NCBI GenBank assembly: GCA_045657465.1
Contig: JAZOTD010000013.1
Location: 27,864-91,863 of the forward strand
Direction of reading: 5' to 3'
DNA length: 64,000 nt
Source: RGIG1681 sp045657465
GTDB lineage: Bacteria; Bacillota; Clostridia; Christensenellales; UBA1242
Position numbers and translations under genes: made by a program. Below the pieces are notes generated by a model. It was not told where the DNA came from and searched no databases. It saw only the letters and a list, made by a program, of their open reading frames with translations. Positions 62,206 through 64,000 of this stretch are shown one piece after another. How positions within the stretch are numbered: position 1 is the stretch's first letter; each line of letters begins with the position of its first letter.

Positions 62206-63339
62206 TTAAATCAATTCTTTGAGAAGTTTGTGTAAATGAATGATTATATAAAAATTTTCAGCATTTTCGCCCTTTAATACAACAACTTCTTTTTTGTGAT
62301 AAAGCTTTAAAACATTGTTTGGCAGAAGTTCAATATCGTCTAAATTTTGAATTGCATATTTTTTTGTTTTGCCTTGGTTTGTTAAGTGGATTTCATTAAA
62401 GAAAACTGTCATTTTTGTGTCATAGTTAAACTTTGGAGTTTTTAATGATTCGTCAAGCAAACCAACCCCGTCATATGAAACAAATTGTCTTGAAAGGTCA
62501 ACTGGTTGTTTTTTTAACAGACCAAACAAAAACTCATCTAAATAGTCAAATGAATAAACATCTCTAGAAAAGTCGATTTTTCCATTATTTGAAAACTCAA
62601 CAGCAGAGCCACAGTTTCGGCATTTTAAACAATTAAACTCTGAATAAACACTAAATAATTCTTTGCAGTGTGGACAGGCATAAATAATGCGTTCGATACG
62701 TTCAGCAAGTTTGTTTGAACGAATGAAGATATGATTTTTTTCTGCATAAACAGAAGCAGAAGATGGCATGCATTTATTCAAAACTTCATTTTGTTCACGT
62801 TCAATAAGTTCTTCAAGTTTTGCATGTGTGAAGGTGGTTTGTTTAATGCACTTTGTGTCACATCTGCGATGTGTTTGCGCCCAGATTGGTTTTGCAAAAT
62901 AAGTTCCAACCAAATATAAAAATGAAAGGTCATATCCAGTGTCAAACAAGAAGTTTGTGACTTGCATTGGCAATTTCTCGGAGTCTCCAAAAATTGTATA
63001 TTTTTTTTCAGGGAAAACAACAAGCGACCATCCATTTTCATAAAGCATTTTGATATTTTTTAAAAGGCTGTCATATTCTTTAACCGAAAATGCGTTTGAG
63101 TGAAGTTTTTTAACAACTTCATCTTTTAAAAAGAGGTAGCTACCAGAGATTGAAGCAGTGATAAAAAATCTGTCAAACTCAGTGGTTTTGTTGCATACAA
63201 AAAGGGTTGGTTTGTCACAGCTGATGGCTGGTTTTGACATCATAAACTTAAAACAAACCGCCAAGCTTTTAAGTTTGCTTGGGGGATTGTCGAAATATTC
63301 AAAATTTAAGTCTTTTAAAAATTGTTTATTCTTTTCCAT
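62206..63339 (-). CDS. PlsC-like acyltransferase-fold protein with zinc ribbon
   Basis: 377 residues. The N-terminal half resembles PlsC-type acyltransferases: a segment CNKTTEFDRFF stands where NHxxxxD should be, and VVFPEKKYTIFG where FPEG should be. The catalytic His is therefore Lys. A zinc ribbon follows (CPHC near 221, then CLKCRNC), and a C-terminal PH-like beta region ends the chain. The role is unknown; it may be a divergent lipid acyltransferase or a non-catalytic relative. The ATG is 8 bases after a TATAAT and has no Shine-Dalgarno site. Confidence 0.65.
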   Translation of the reverse strand: MEKNKQFLKDLNFEYFDNPPSKLKSLAVCFKFMMSKPAISCDKPTLFVCNKTTEFDRFFITASISGSYLFLKDEVVKKLHSNAFSVKEYDSLLKNIKMLYENGWSLVVFPEKKYTIFGDSEKLPMQVTNFLFDTGYDLSFLYLVGTYFAKPIWAQTHRRCDTKCIKQTTFTHAKLEELIEREQNEVLNKCMPSSASVYAEKNHIFIRSNKLAERIERIIYACPHCKELFSVYSEFNCLKCRNCGSAVEFSNNGKIDFSRDVYSFDYLDEFLFGLLKKQPVDLSRQFVSYDGVGLLDESLKTPKFNYDTKMTVFFNEIHLTNQGKTKKYAIQNLDDIELLPNNVLKLYHKKEVVVLKGENAENFYIIIHLHKLLKELI

Positions 63340-63347
63340 ATAAGTAA

Positions 63348-63376
63348 ATTATATACAAAATATTTGAAATTACCAA
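63348..63376 (-). promoter_or_regulatory. Minus-strand promoter abutting the PlsC-like gene
   Basis: On the minus strand, TTGGTA (63376-63371), 17 bases, TATAAT (63353-63348). The ATG at 63339 lies 8 bases after the -10 box, so the message would be almost leaderless. Confidence 0.55.
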
Positions 63377-63384
63377 GAAAAAAT

Positions 63385-63414
63385 TTGCATAATCGTTTAA
63401 ATTGTTGTTATAAT
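63385..63414 (+). promoter_or_regulatory. Promoter of the alpha-oxoamine synthase gene
   Basis: TTGCAT (63385-63390), 18 bases, TATAAT (63409-63414). It lies back to back with the promoter of the minus-strand gene. Confidence 0.65.
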
Positions 63415-63445
63415 TAGGTCACTTAGCTAAAAAGGAGACTTATTG

Positions 63446-64000
63446 ATGGATTTATTTCAAAAATGTAAAGATTATCATCTTGTAGACGATGTTAAAGAAG
63501 CGGGAATCTATCCATATTTTCACGTGCTTGAATCAAAACAAGACACCATTGTTAATATGGAAGGCGCTAGAAAAATCATGATCGGTTCAAATAACTATCA
63601 AGGGCTCACAAGTGACCCAAGAGTTATTGCAGCTGCAGTAAAGGCAACTGAAGAATTTGGTTCAGGTTGTTCTGGCTCAAGATTTTTAAACGGAACAACT
63701 TCGCTTCATATTGAGCTTGAAAAAGAACTTGCAGAATTTTTGGGCAAAGAAGACTGTGTAACAGTAAGCACGGGTTTCCAAACAAACCTTGCTGTTCTTT
63801 CATGCCTTGCAGGCAGAAAAGACTATATTTTCTGTGACAAAGAAAACCATGCTTCAATCTATGATGGTTGCAAACTTTCATATGCAAAGCTTGTTCGTTT
63901 CAATCACCTTGATTATGATGAACTTGAAGCAAAACTTCAAGAACTCCCAGAAGATGCAGGTGCACTTATCGTAACTGACGGAATTTTCTCAATGACAGGT
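63446..64000 (+). CDS. Alpha-oxoamine synthase, serine palmitoyltransferase-like (partial)
   Basis: The first 185 residues are present; the rest lies beyond the window. It is a PLP enzyme joining an amino acid to an acyl-CoA or acyl-ACP. Family features are GIYPYFHVLES, IGSNNYQGLT, GSGCSGSRFLNGT, HIELEKELAEFLGKE and CDKENHASIYDG (the PLP-stacking His region). The GCSGSRFLNGT form is closer to bacterial serine palmitoyltransferases than to biotin (BioF) or threonine (Kbl) enzymes, as far as I can judge by eye. ATG 63446 follows AAAGGAG (63431-63437). Substrate specificity is inferred. Confidence 0.8.
   Translation, partial: MDLFQKCKDYHLVDDVKEAGIYPYFHVLESKQDTIVNMEGARKIMIGSNNYQGLTSDPRVIAAAVKATEEFGSGCSGSRFLNGTTSLHIELEKELAEFLGKEDCVTVSTGFQTNLAVLSCLAGRKDYIFCDKENHASIYDGCKLSYAKLVRFNHLDYDELEAKLQELPEDAGALIVTDGIFSMTG

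Noticed and set aside
1..64000. tRNA, rRNA, CRISPR arrays, insertion sequences, prophage or integrase genes
   Set aside because: I looked through the gaps and saw none; intergenic stretches hold promoters, leaders and terminators only. A covariance or profile search could still find something I missed.

Overview
The window is AT-rich DNA (about one third G+C by eye) from a low-GC Gram-positive bacterium, most likely an anaerobic, spore-forming member of the Clostridia (Bacillota). Gene order supports this: thrS-infC-rpmI-rplT; yebC-ruvCAB-queA-tgt-yajC-secDF-recJ-rel; rpsO-pnp-ylxY-M16 protein-ftsK/spoIIIE-rimO-pgsA-recA-rny; and the spoIIAA-spoIIAB-sigF operon. Rubrerythrin and formate-tetrahydrofolate ligase suggest an anaerobe. 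A threonine T-box and an L20-type leader are also typical of Bacillota. The species cannot be named from this window.

Layout. 0-6.9 kb: Zn/Cd-type P-ATPase, argS, queH, cmk (minus strand), a membrane-anchored Mrr-type nuclease and a YtxC-like protein. 6.9-12.5 kb: T-box/thrS, leader/infC-rpmI-rplT, an rRNA methyltransferase, yebC and a small membrane protein. 12.6-15.2 kb: a toxin-antitoxin island between yebC and ruvC, with an epsilon-like antitoxin, a zeta toxin and a second zeta toxin carrying an antitoxin-like domain at its C-terminus. 15.3-28.6 kb: ruvCAB, a small hydrolase, queA-tgt, yajC, secDF, recJ and rel. 28.7-43.3 kb: rpsO through rny. 43.4-53.2 kb: a dipeptidase and two giant exported proteins, a lipoprotein of repeated prealbumin-like modules and an MBG-repeat membrane protein. 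53.3-58.8 kb: rubrerythrin, an unknown protein, nrnA, fhs and an HtrA-like protease. 58.9-62.2 kb: spoIIA operon, PdaB-like deacetylase and a tandem-OB SSB. 62.2-64 kb: a PlsC-like protein divergent from an alpha-oxoamine synthase that runs off the window.

How the genes work together. queH, queA and tgt serve queuosine modification of tRNA. ruvCAB, recJ, recA and ssb serve recombination. yajC-secDF serves protein export. SpoIIAA/AB/SigF, PdaB, YlxY, YtxC and the SpoIIIE-type motor serve sporulation.

A recurring oddity is that conserved proteins have lost catalytic residues. Examples are a second FtsK-type motor without Walker motifs, an M16 peptidase without HxxEH, SecD and SecF without the membrane aspartates used for proton coupling, and a Rel protein with an intact hydrolase but a degraded synthetase. 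Three genes also appear to be transcribed as leaderless or nearly leaderless mRNAs. All functional calls come from reading motifs by eye; no database search was run.
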